Of a DNA stretch of 64,000 nt, positions 20,533 to 29,488 are shown piece after piece. The notes under the pieces were generated by a model. It did no database searches. It was not told where the DNA came from and saw nothing but the letters and a program-made list of their open reading frames with translations. The stretch is taken from the NCBI GenBank assembly GCA_024643645.1, contig JAHEMN010000002.1, positions 1-64,000 of the forward strand. Direction: 5' to 3'. The stretch is from Chitinophagaceae bacterium. Lineage in GTDB: Bacteria > Bacteroidota > Bacteroidia > Chitinophagales > Chitinophagaceae. A program made the position numbers and the translations under genes. Positions within the stretch are counted from its first letter, which is position 1; every line of letters begins with the position of its first letter.

Positions 20533-20719
20533 GCAGCTAATAGTTCATTATATTAATCAATTGAATTGATATTGGCAGCCCGAAACTATACAAATCAAGT
20601 TGAAAATTTTTCATAAAAGCCGGGTGATTCTAAAACAAAATTGCTTGTGTCCCGTTAAATTGAAAAATGCTCAAAAAAACTGTTAAAAACTTAGGATTTG
20701 GAAAATACGTTAATACTAC

Positions 20720-20727
20720 TACTTTTG
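20720..20727 (+). promoter_or_regulatory. Bacteroidota -7 element (TACTTTTG)
   Basis: TAnnTTTG match 69 nt before ATG at 20797. Confidence 0.45.
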
Positions 20728-20796
20728 CGGAAAATTAAGGTATCTGAGTATAGCAATATATAACTAACCTTATTCAAAAAATTAAATACCTAGAAG

Positions 20797-21018
20797 ATGT
20801 TTTGGACTTTAGAATTAGCCTCGTACCTCGAAGACGCACCCTGGCCGGCTACCAAGGATGAATTGATTGATTATTCAATTCGTTCAGGTGCACCCATTGA
20901 AGTTGTAGAAAATTTACAGGAACTGGAAGATGAAGGTGATGTTTATGAAACCATCGAAGATATCTGGCCAGATTATCCTACGCATGAGGATTTCCTTTTT
21001 AATGAAGATGAATACTAA
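20797..21018 (+). CDS. DUF2795-like small acidic protein
   Basis: MFWTLELASYLEDAPWPATKDELIDYSIRSGAPIEVVENLQELEDEGDVYETIEDIWPDY. Confidence 0.8.
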   Translation: MFWTLELASYLEDAPWPATKDELIDYSIRSGAPIEVVENLQELEDEGDVYETIEDIWPDYPTHEDFLFNEDEY

Positions 21019-21062
21019 TACACTTCCCCTTAAGGGGCAGAAATAACTTATTCTTATATTAC

Positions 21063-21090
21063 AGAAGCCTCCAAATTGGAGGCTTCTTCT
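21063..21090. terminator. Intrinsic terminator between convergent genes
   Basis: agaagcctcc-aaatt-ggaggcttct then TCTTTT. Confidence 0.85.
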
Positions 21091-21154
21091 TTTACATTTA
21101 TGTTATTAAAAAGATATACAACAGATTTAATTTCCCTTTAGTAGAAAGGGGGGG

Positions 21155-21970
21155 CTACTCTACTCCTAACTTTTCCATTACTACATTACTAACTCCCGTT
21201 GTCGAATATCCTCCATCATGGAAAAGATTCTGCATAGTAACCATTCTGGTCAGGTCACTGAAAAGGGTGATACAGTAATTGGCACAATCTTCTGCCGATG
21301 CATTACCCAATGGTGCAATTGCCTCCGCATAATCAAAGAAATCGCCAAAGCCTTTAATACCTGTACCTGCTGTTGTTTTTGTAGGTGATTGTGAGACTGT
21401 ATTGATACGTACTTTTTTATCAACCCCATAATGATAACCAAAGCTACGGGCTATAGATTCCAGCATTGCCTTTATATCAGCCATATCTGTGTAAAAGGGA
21501 TAAGTACGTTGTGCTGCCATATAAGTTAATGCCACTACACTACCCCATTCATTAATGGCATCAAGTTTTTTTGCAACTGCTAGCATTTTATGCAAAGACA
21601 TGGCTGATACATCGATTCCTTTCATGAAATAATCATAATTCGATTCTGTATAAGGTATTTTTTTACGAATATTCACACTCATACCTATAGAATGAAGTAC
21701 GAAGTCAATTTTTCCACCTAATACTTCTTGTGATTTTGTAAATAAAGTAGTCAGTTCTTCCACATTTGTGGCATCCGCCGGTATGATCTCTGATTTTGTT
21801 TTTTCTGCCAACTTATTTATTTCACCCATACGCATGGCAATTGGCGCATTTGTTAGCACAAATATTGCACCTTCTTCATGTGCCTTTTCAGCGACTTTCC
21901 AGGCAATGGAGTTTTCGTCCAGTGCACCAGTAATAATTCCTCTTTTTCCTTTCAATAAATTATAAGCCAT
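21155..21970 (-). CDS. fabI: Enoyl-[acyl-carrier-protein] reductase
   Basis: GKRGIITGALDENSIAWKVA, LHSIGMS, TYMAAQRTYPFYTDMADIKAMLESIARSFGYHYG, TKTTAGTGIKGF. Confidence 0.93.
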   Translation of the reverse strand: MAYNLLKGKRGIITGALDENSIAWKVAEKAHEEGAIFVLTNAPIAMRMGEINKLAEKTKSEIIPADATNVEELTTLFTKSQEVLGGKIDFVLHSIGMSVNIRKKIPYTESNYDYFMKGIDVSAMSLHKMLAVAKKLDAINEWGSVVALTYMAAQRTYPFYTDMADIKAMLESIARSFGYHYGVDKKVRINTVSQSPTKTTAGTGIKGFGDFFDYAEAIAPLGNASAEDCANYCITLFSDLTRMVTMQNLFHDGGYSTTGVSNVVMEKLGVE

Positions 21971-22009
21971 AGATGTTGATTTTATAGCAGTAAAAATAAG
22001 GAGATATTT

Positions 22010-22216
22010 TTAAGCTCCCGGAAACAGCATTCTAATGAAAAAAACAATAATAAATGTAAGTGCAAAAATCAATGTCATTACAGTTATCATCCAAAGTAAA
22101 AATTGTTTGAGCGATTCTCTGGGCTGTATTATCCTCTCAAGATATTTAATCAGTATATATACCGGAATTAATGCCAGTAAAATAATAATTAGAATCGGAA
22201 TAGCTTTTAGTTTCAT
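22010..22216 (-). CDS. Small two-TM membrane protein
   Basis: 68 aa with two hydrophobic segments; no other gene in the interval. Confidence 0.55.
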   Translation of the reverse strand: MKLKAIPILIIILLALIPVYILIKYLERIIQPRESLKQFLLWMITVMTLIFALTFIIVFFIRMLFPGA

Positions 22217-22342
22217 TTGAAATAGTTATATAAGAAGTGTAATTTATTTTAAAATATTATTTCATTCAATAAATTATTAAGTCTTGTTAATTACCTTTAT
22301 TAGAATACCTATTCTGTGAGATCTTCAATAAATTCTTATTAA

Positions 22343-23419
22343 ATGAATGTGAAAACCGTAATTACCGGAACAGGATGTTATATCCCTGAGACAATAAAGA
22401 CCAATAAAGATTTTATTGATCAGGAATTTTACACTGATGAAAATCAACATCTCTCAACACCATCTGAGGTAATAGTAGAAAAATTCAGAGACATAACCGG
22501 AATTGAGGAAAGACGTTATATTGATGATACGATGAATTCATCTGATATGGCAACTATTGCAGCCCGTCAGGCTATTGAAGATAGTGGTATTGATCCCGAA
22601 GAACTGGACCAGATCATTCTTGCACACAATTTCGGAAATGTTATAAAACATACCATTCAAACTGATGTATTACCGGCATTAGCATCAAGAGTAAAACATG
22701 ACCTGGGTATAAAAAATCCAAACTGTGTTGCTTACGATATCTTATTTGGTTGCCCCGGATGGTTACAAGGTGTTATTCAGGCAGATGCATTTTTTAAAGC
22801 AGGTATTGCAAAAAAAGCATTGGTAATTGGTACAGAAACATTAAGCAGAGTACTTGATATGTACGACAGGGACAGTATGATATTTTCTGATGGTGCTGGT
22901 GCATCAATACTTGAAGCTATCCCTGAAGAAAAAACATCAAGTGGCATCCTTTCTTCAAGTGTTCAAAGCCATTGTGTTGATGAAGCATTTTATTTGTATT
23001 TAGGTAAAAGCAATTTCCCTGATGCTGATTCAAAAATCAGGTATATAAAAATGAAAGGGCGAAAAGTGTACGAATACGCCATGCAATATGTTCCGGTTGC
23101 AATGAAGGATTGTTTAGACAAAGCAAATATTCCTATTCAGGAAGTAAAAAAAGTTTTTATTCATCAGGCTAATGAAAAAATGGATGAAGGAATCATCAAA
23201 CGATTATTTAAACTGTATGGTGAAAAAGAAATTCCTGATCATATAATGCCGATGAACATACATAAATATGGCAATAGTTCTGTAGCTACCATTCCCACTT
23301 TATTTGACCAGGTAAAAAGAGGCAAACTTGAAAATCAATATTTTCAAACCGGTGATATAATACTTTTTGCTTCTGTTGGAGCAGGAATGAATATTAATGC
23401 AGTGTGCTACCGCATTTGA
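22343..23419 (+). CDS. 3-oxoacyl-ACP synthase III family protein
   Basis: Cys-His-Asn triad contexts DILFGCPGW, IHQANEKM, KYGNSSVATIP. Confidence 0.9.
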   Translation: MNVKTVITGTGCYIPETIKTNKDFIDQEFYTDENQHLSTPSEVIVEKFRDITGIEERRYIDDTMNSSDMATIAARQAIEDSGIDPEELDQIILAHNFGNVIKHTIQTDVLPALASRVKHDLGIKNPNCVAYDILFGCPGWLQGVIQADAFFKAGIAKKALVIGTETLSRVLDMYDRDSMIFSDGAGASILEAIPEEKTSSGILSSSVQSHCVDEAFYLYLGKSNFPDADSKIRYIKMKGRKVYEYAMQYVPVAMKDCLDKANIPIQEVKKVFIHQANEKMDEGIIKRLFKLYGEKEIPDHIMPMNIHKYGNSSVATIPTLFDQVKRGKLENQYFQTGDIILFASVGAGMNINAVCYRI

Positions 23420-23448
23420 TAACTTAGTGCTTCTCTCTCTTATCTTTG
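23415..23448 (+). promoter_or_regulatory. Promoter abutting pheT
   Basis: TTTG (23415-23418) - 22 nt - TATCTTTG (23441-23448); ATG at 23453. Confidence 0.6.
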
Positions 23449-23452
23449 CGCC

Positions 23453-25879
23453 ATGACGATCTCATATAAATGGCTAAGTGAATATTTACCCGTAACAGTT
23501 GAACCAGAAAGGTTAAGCCGTATTCTCACTTCAATAGGTTTGGAAGTTGAGAGTATGTATCAATACGAAGAAGTAAAAGGTGGATTAAAGGGCCTTGTAA
23601 TTGGTGAAGTTTTAAGTACAGAAAAACATCCAAATGCAGATAAGCTGACAGTTACAAAAGTTACTATTGGCCAAAATGAGCCTTTACAAATTGTATGCGG
23701 AGCACCTAATGTTGCTGAAGGGCAAAAAGTAGTTGTTGCTACTGTTGGCACAACTATCTATCCGTTAAATGATGATCCTCTGACAATGAAAGTAGCAAAG
23801 ATCAGAAGTGTAGAAAGTCATGGAATGATCTGTGCTGAAGACGAAATAGGATTAGGAACTTCTCACGACGGAATTATGGTACTACCTGATGATGCAAAAG
23901 TTGGTACCGCTGCTGCTGAATATTTTCAACCTTATGAGGATGTGGTATATGAAATCGGACTTACTCCAAACCGAATGGATGCTATGAGCCATTGGGGAGT
24001 AGCCAGAGATGTATGTGCTTATCTGAGCCACCATGATAAACAGGATTTGAAACCAAAAACCCTAATATCAAATGGTTTTAAAATTGATAATAGCTCATTG
24101 ACATTGGATGTATCTGTGGAAAATGAAACCGCTTGTCCCAGATATTCCGGCGTCAGTATTGCAAATGTTTCCATTACAACTTCTCCAAAATGGCTGCAGC
24201 AAAAATTAAAAGCTATCGGCCTCAGGCCCATCAATAATATCGTTGATATAACTAATTTCATTCAGCATGAAACAGGGCAACCTTTACATGCATTTGATAT
24301 AGATAAGATCACCGGTAAGAAGATCATTGTAAAAAATCTTCCAGAAGGAACCGGGTTTATTACGCTGGATGAGAAAAAAAGAACCTTGAATGCAGAAGAT
24401 CTGATGATATGTGATGCAGCAGAAGGCATGTGCATAGCTGGTGTTTTTGGAGGAATACATAGTGGCGTTACAGATACTACAAAAAACATCTTTCTTGAAA
24501 GTGCATTTTTTGATGCTGTAGCAATAAGAAAAACCTCTTTCCGACATGGACTTAGAACCGATGCTGCCAGCCGATTTGAAAAAGGAACGGATATTTCTGC
24601 TACTGTAAACGTTTTAAAAAGAGCTGCGAAGCTTATTAAAGAGATTGCAGGAGGAGAAATCGCTTCTGAAATAGTGGATATATATCCAACTGTAAAACCA
24701 AAAACTGAAGTAGCTGTAAAATGGCATTTCATTAAAAAATTAAGTGGTAAAAATTATCACCCGGATGCTGTAAAGGATATTCTTAACAGCCTTGGTTTTG
24801 AAACACTCAAAGAAGGTATTGATGAGTTGCGGGTTGCTGTACCTTATCATAAACCAGACATTAGTTTTCCTGCTGATCTTGTAGAAGAGATCGTTCGAAT
24901 AGACGGATTGGATAATATTGAAATACCATCATCAATAACAATTACACCAGCAGTTGACGAGAACTTTGAGAAAGAAATATTCTTTGAAAAAACGGCAAAT
25001 TATTTAGTGGGCCAGGGATTCAATGAAATGATGACCAACTCCATCACTAATGCAGCCTATTTTTCTGAAGAAGAAAAGGAAAATATGGTTATTATGCTGA
25101 ATAGCCTGAGTGCAGAATTAAATATATTACGCAATTCATTATTTGAAACTTCATTAGAAGTAGTAGCACATAATCTCAATCATAAAAATAATTCTCTTCG
25201 CCTTTTTGAATTTGGTAAAGCTTATTCAAACGAAGGAAACAGCAAGTACAATGAAGATGCAAGGCTAAGTATTGTTATTGCCGGAAATAAAAATGATGAC
25301 CACTGGAACCAAAAAGCCATAGCAGCTGATTTCTATACACTGAAAGGTATTGTTGAAGCAATCATGAATTTGTTGGGAGTTGAACCCGATTCAATTGAAA
25401 AGAATGAAGTACCTAAACTTCATAATCATATTGTTTTTAAATTAAATAATTTAATGCTGGGAGCTGCCGGAGAAGTTAAGAAGACAATACTAGAAAAATT
25501 TGGAATAAAACAACCCGTTTTTTATGCTGAGCTTAATTGGTCGGCTTTGTATGCGTTTGCATCAAAACAAAAAAATAAAGTAAAGGAAATTTCAAAATAT
25601 CCTTTGGTACAAAGAGACCTTGCAATGATCGTTTCCAAAGAATTGAAATGGGATGAAGTACAAAAAACAGTACAAAAGATCAAATTGAATAAATTACAGG
25701 ACATTAAATTGTTTGATATTTTTGAAAGTGAAAAATTAGGTAACAATAAAAAATCGCTGGCTGTTAACTTTACTTTTCAGGATGAAGAAAAAACGTTGAC
25801 AGACAAAGAAATTGATGGTTGGATGAATAAGATCATGTCTGCCATGGAAAAAGAACTACAGGCTGAAATCAGAAAATGA
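23453..25879 (+). CDS. pheT: Phenylalanine--tRNA ligase beta subunit
   Basis: MTISYKWLSEYLPVTVEPERLSRILTSIGLEVES, VGEVLSTEKHPNADKL, NRMDAMSHWGVARD, TSFRHGLRTDAASRFEKG. Confidence 0.95.
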   Translation: MTISYKWLSEYLPVTVEPERLSRILTSIGLEVESMYQYEEVKGGLKGLVIGEVLSTEKHPNADKLTVTKVTIGQNEPLQIVCGAPNVAEGQKVVVATVGTTIYPLNDDPLTMKVAKIRSVESHGMICAEDEIGLGTSHDGIMVLPDDAKVGTAAAEYFQPYEDVVYEIGLTPNRMDAMSHWGVARDVCAYLSHHDKQDLKPKTLISNGFKIDNSSLTLDVSVENETACPRYSGVSIANVSITTSPKWLQQKLKAIGLRPINNIVDITNFIQHETGQPLHAFDIDKITGKKIIVKNLPEGTGFITLDEKKRTLNAEDLMICDAAEGMCIAGVFGGIHSGVTDTTKNIFLESAFFDAVAIRKTSFRHGLRTDAASRFEKGTDISATVNVLKRAAKLIKEIAGGEIASEIVDIYPTVKPKTEVAVKWHFIKKLSGKNYHPDAVKDILNSLGFETLKEGIDELRVAVPYHKPDISFPADLVEEIVRIDGLDNIEIPSSITITPAVDENFEKEIFFEKTANYLVGQGFNEMMTNSITNAAYFSEEEKENMVIMLNSLSAELNILRNSLFETSLEVVAHNLNHKNNSLRLFEFGKAYSNEGNSKYNEDARLSIVIAGNKNDDHWNQKAIAADFYTLKGIVEAIMNLLGVEPDSIEKNEVPKLHNHIVFKLNNLMLGAAGEVKKTILEKFGIKQPVFYAELNWSALYAFASKQKNKVKEISKYPLVQRDLAMIVSKELKWDEVQKTVQKIKLNKLQDIKLFDIFESEKLGNNKKSLAVNFTFQDEEKTLTDKEIDGWMNKIMSAMEKELQAEIRK

Positions 25880-26163
25880 GTAGTACAGAACAACATTTAA
25901 AAAGAATACAGAATAAACTTCAACTATTATTGAAGGAGCATATTGCTGTGCAAAAGGAGAATGCTAAGTTGAAAGAAGACTTAAAAGATGCTGAACAAAA
26001 AATTGTTACTCAGCAAAAGAATATGGACCAATTGAAACAACAGGTAAGTATATTAAAAGTAACCTCAGGAGATATGAGTGCAGCTGATAAAAAGGATTTT
26101 GAGAAAAGGATAAATGGCTATCTGAAAGAAATTGACCGTTGTATTACGATGCTTGGGCAATAA
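25876..26163 (+). CDS. Small coiled-coil protein
   Basis: Start overlaps pheT stop (ATGA); heptad-rich sequence QLLLKEHIAVQKENAKLKEDLKDAEQKI. Confidence 0.8.
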   Translation: MSSTEQHLKRIQNKLQLLLKEHIAVQKENAKLKEDLKDAEQKIVTQQKNMDQLKQQVSILKVTSGDMSAADKKDFEKRINGYLKEIDRCITMLGQ

Positions 26164-26172
26164 AGTCCGACA

Positions 26173-26427
26173 TTAGACTCTTTTCACAAGATTCATTTTC
26201 ATTTCATTGTCACCGTGAGAAAGTTCCAATGTATACCTTCCATAAGGCAGATCACTTAAACCGGCCCAGGTCATTTCTTCAAAATCAGCAATTATGTCTT
26301 TTTCGATAGTACGACAAACACATCCTGCATCATCCTTTAACACTCCACGAAGACAAATTCCTTTGGGTGCAGATAGTTGTAATCGCAGCGCATCAATAAA
26401 AACTGATGACTTAACTTTAGCAAACAT
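26173..26427 (-). CDS. Small hypothetical protein
   Basis: 84-aa ORF MFAKVKSSVFIDALRLQLSAPKGICLRGVLKDDAGCVCR; the competing antisense ORF is poorly composed. Confidence 0.55.
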   Translation of the reverse strand: MFAKVKSSVFIDALRLQLSAPKGICLRGVLKDDAGCVCRTIEKDIIADFEEMTWAGLSDLPYGRYTLELSHGDNEMKMNLVKRV

Positions 26428-26552
26428 GGCAATTATATTAAATAAAAAAATCGTTTACACAATGGCTTTTAACCAATATTACAAGCGGGTATGAATTTGA
26501 GGATAATTAATGGGTAACTAATATAATAAAATATTACTAAAAAAACCAATAT

Positions 26553-26846
26553 ATGAGTGATTTAATTGCAATTTCTGCTTTGATCGGTGACCGTAATTAT
26601 CGTATTAAAATCGAGCCAGCAGATGAAGAAGTAGTTAGAAAAACCCTCAAAACAATAAACGAAAAGATCGTTGAATTTAAAACCATGTTTGCCGGTAAGG
26701 ATATGCAGGACTATATAGCTATGGTGTTGATCTGGTATGCGACCGAGCAAAATGCCGGAACTGCAGCGGGGTTAGAAAAACTAAACCTAACGGATCAATT
26801 ATCCACAATAGAAAAATTATTAGATGGTCAGTTAGATAACAAATAA
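26553..26846 (+). CDS. zapA: Cell division protein ZapA
   Basis: LIGDRNYRIKIEPADEEVVRKTLKTINEKIVEFKTMFAGKDMQDYIAMVLIWYATEQ; next to rny. Confidence 0.85.
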   Translation: MSDLIAISALIGDRNYRIKIEPADEEVVRKTLKTINEKIVEFKTMFAGKDMQDYIAMVLIWYATEQNAGTAAGLEKLNLTDQLSTIEKLLDGQLDNK

Positions 26847-26988
26847 TAATTCTTTATTGGGTGAATTCCGGGATTTATCTCAGTTAAAATCAATATATCA
26901 ACGTATTAGAATTGACCACTTTATCCAATAATTGAAGTTAATTTTCAATTTTCCACTATTACCCCTCGTTTTGTATCTTCGCTATTAA

Positions 26989-27007
26989 TCCCGACATTTC
27001 GTCGGGA
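26989..27007. repeat. Hairpin in presumed rny 5' UTR
   Basis: tcccgac-atttc-gtcggga, 7-bp stem, no T tract. Confidence 0.6.
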
Positions 27008-27056
27008 AATTTAATATTAAGAAATAGCATTGTGCAACATCTAAACAAACACATTC

Positions 27057-28622
27057 ATGGATCCGAATATATTATCTATCATAGTAGGCTCTGTTGCCCT
27101 TATTGTAGGGCTCATAGCGGGTAAATTCATATTTGCCAAAAACACAAAAAAGAAAATTGAAGAAGCAGAAATCCAGTCTCAATCCATCCTAAAAGAAGCC
27201 GCTCTAAGAGCTGAAACAATACGAAAAGAAAAGGAGCTGGAAGCCAAAGAGAGATTTGTTCAATTAAAATCCGCTCATGATAAAGAGGTCATGGATAAGA
27301 CCAAAAAGATGAACGATGCGGAAAACCGAACCCGGCAGAAAGAACAATCCATCAACCAAAAAGAATCAAATCTTGATAAGCAGATCAAAGAAAATGATGC
27401 TATCAAAGAAAATCTGAACCGTCAGATACAACTGGTGAATATAAAAAGAACTGAACTGGAAAAACACCAGGAAGAGCATATTCGCCGGTTAGAAAAAATT
27501 GCAACTTTAACTGCTGAAGAAGCAAAATCACAATTAATAGAAAGTCTGAAAAGTGAGGCACATACCCAGGCGGTAGGTATCCAACAGGAGATCATTGATG
27601 ATGCCAAGCAAAAGGCCAATAAAGAAGCAAGAAAAATTATAATTCAAACTATTCAGCGAACTGCGGCAGAACAAGCAATTGAAAATACGATCACTGTTTT
27701 CAATCTTGAAAGTGATGAGATCAAAGGCCAGATCATCGGTCGTGAGGGCCGAAATATCCGTGCCATTGAAGCAGCAACCGGTGTTGACCTGATCGTTGAT
27801 GATACACCGGAAGCTATCCTTCTTTCTTCATTTGACCCTCTTCGCAGAGAAATTGCCCGTTTAAGTCTGCAGCGTTTGGTTGCTGATGGACGTATACACC
27901 CGGCAAGAATTGAAGAAGTTGTCGAAAAGACAAAAAAGCAGATAGAAGAACAAGTAAGAGAAATTGGTGAAAGGACTGTGATTGAAATGGGAATACATGG
28001 ATTACATAAAGAATTAGTGAGAATGGTAGGCCGTATGCGTTTCCGTTCTTCTTATGGTCAGAACCTTTTAATGCACAGCCGTGAAACTGCTAATCTTTGT
28101 GCTACAATGGCTGCCGAATTGGGGTTAAATGCCAAACTAGCCAAAAGAGCCGGATTACTACATGATATTGGTAAAGTACCGGATGAAGAAAGTGAATTAA
28201 GCCATGCTTTATTAGGTGCTAAACTTGCAGAAAAATATGGTGAAAATCCTGCTGTTGTAAATGCAATAGGTGCCCACCATGATGAAATGGAGATGCAATA
28301 TGTAATTTCTCCTATTGTACAGGCATGTGATGCCATCAGCGGTGCAAGACCCGGTGCCCGAAGAGAGATTATGCAGCAATATCTGCAACGGATCAAAGAC
28401 CTTGAGAACCTGGCAATGGCGTATGATGGGGTGGAAAAAGCCTATGCTATTCAAGCAGGACGGGAACTAAGGGTAATTGTAGAGGCAGACAAAGTAACAG
28501 ATCAGGAATCTGATAAATTATCTTTTGAGATTGCCCAGAAAATACAAACTGAAATGACCTTTCCCGGACAAATAAAAGTTACCGTCATCAGAGAAAAAAG
28601 AGCAGTTAATGTGGCGAGATAA
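27057..28622 (+). CDS. rny: Ribonuclease Y
   Basis: N-terminal TM, long coiled coil, KH ([33 protein letters not shown]), HD ([12 protein letters not shown]). Confidence 0.95.
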   Translation: MDPNILSIIVGSVALIVGLIAGKFIFAKNTKKKIEEAEIQSQSILKEAALRAETIRKEKELEAKERFVQLKSAHDKEVMDKTKKMNDAENRTRQKEQSINQKESNLDKQIKENDAIKENLNRQIQLVNIKRTELEKHQEEHIRRLEKIATLTAEEAKSQLIESLKSEAHTQAVGIQQEIIDDAKQKANKEARKIIIQTIQRTAAEQAIENTITVFNLESDEIKGQIIGREGRNIRAIEAATGVDLIVDDTPEAILLSSFDPLRREIARLSLQRLVADGRIHPARIEEVVEKTKKQIEEQVREIGERTVIEMGIHGLHKELVRMVGRMRFRSSYGQNLLMHSRETANLCATMAAELGLNAKLAKRAGLLHDIGKVPDEESELSHALLGAKLAEKYGENPAVVNAIGAHHDEMEMQYVISPIVQACDAISGARPGARREIMQQYLQRIKDLENLAMAYDGVEKAYAIQAGRELRVIVEADKVTDQESDKLSFEIAQKIQTEMTFPGQIKVTVIREKRAVNVAR

Positions 28623-28730
28623 TAATTTAGTATTTAAGTGATTATAGAGTAAAGTTTCAGTGTTTTGCCGATTGGTGAAATTTGAAAAAAAACATTGACC
28701 ATTAAACTATAATTTTTAAACTGATTCCCT

Positions 28731-28738
28731 TACCTTTG
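28731..28738 (+). promoter_or_regulatory. Bacteroidota -7 element (TACCTTTG) upstream of rplS
   Basis: TAnnTTTG match 20 nt before ATG at 28759. Confidence 0.5.
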
Positions 28739-28758
28739 CCCTCCTAAAAATCAGGAAT

Positions 28759-29121
28759 ATGAACGCTATAGCATATGTACATGAGCAGTTGACCGGCAAA
28801 AAAGAATTCCCAAAATTCAAAGCCGGTGATAACATTACAGTTAATTATAAGATCATTGAAGGAAATAAGGAAAGGATCCAGTCTTTCAAGGGTGATGTAA
28901 TTAAAAAGCAAGGTACCGGAGCTACTGCAAGTTTTACTGTTCGTAAAATTTCTGACGGAATTGGTGTAGAAAGAGTTTTCCCTTTCTTTTCTCCAAATGT
29001 TGATTCAATAGTTGTGAATAAAACTGGTAATGTACGCAGAGCAAAGTTATTCTATCAGCGTAGCCGTAGTGGTAAGAGTGCCAGAATCCGTGAAAAACGT
29101 ATGATCGTTTCTAACAATTAA
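28759..29121 (+). CDS. rplS: 50S ribosomal protein L19
   Basis: FKAGDNITVNYKIIEGNKERIQSFKGDVIKKQGTGATASFTVRKISDGIGVERVFP. Confidence 0.95.
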   Translation: MNAIAYVHEQLTGKKEFPKFKAGDNITVNYKIIEGNKERIQSFKGDVIKKQGTGATASFTVRKISDGIGVERVFPFFSPNVDSIVVNKTGNVRRAKLFYQRSRSGKSARIREKRMIVSNN

Positions 29122-29139
29122 TAGTTTTAATAAATAATT

Positions 29140-29174
29140 TAAAAGCTTTCCAATAAAAAGGAAAGCTTTTTTTA
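29140..29174 (+). terminator. Intrinsic terminator of rplS
   Basis: aaaagctttcc-aataaa-aaggaaagctttttttatt. Confidence 0.85.
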
Positions 29175-29225
29175 TTAAATGCTGTTAAATAATAACATAT
29201 TAGTCCTTTATTTTTCGATACTTAC

Positions 29226-29233
29226 TATCTTTG
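29226..29233 (+). promoter_or_regulatory. Bacteroidota -7 element (TATCTTTG) upstream of tatA
   Basis: TAnnTTTG match 19 nt before the ATG at 29253. Confidence 0.5.
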
Positions 29234-29252
29234 ATTTCTAATTATTTTGATT

Positions 29253-29462
29253 ATGATACAACCAACTTTATTGGGTGTGCTTGGTACTAATGAGATTGTT
29301 ATCATTCTTGTGATCGTACTTTTATTATTTGGAGGTAAAAAAATACCTGAGTTGATGCGTGGATTAGGTAAAGGTGTCCGTGAATTTAATGACGCCAAAA
29401 CAAATGTGAAGAAAGAGATCGAGGAAAGTGCAAATGATGTAAAGAACTCTATAAAAGAGTGA
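29253..29462 (+). CDS. tatA: Sec-independent translocase TatA/E family
   Basis: [40 protein letters not shown] at 29253 preferred over TTG at 29247. Confidence 0.9.
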   Translation: MIQPTLLGVLGTNEIVIILVIVLLLFGGKKIPELMRGLGKGVREFNDAKTNVKKEIEESANDVKNSIKE

Positions 29463-29488
29463 TCCTCTATTGATTTTTTCTTACGCTA

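Noticed and set aside
24262-24732. 156-aa antisense ORF in pheT
   Set aside because: Lies wholly within a well-supported pheT frame on the other strand; composition (Ser/Phe/Ile rich) is typical of a shadow ORF.
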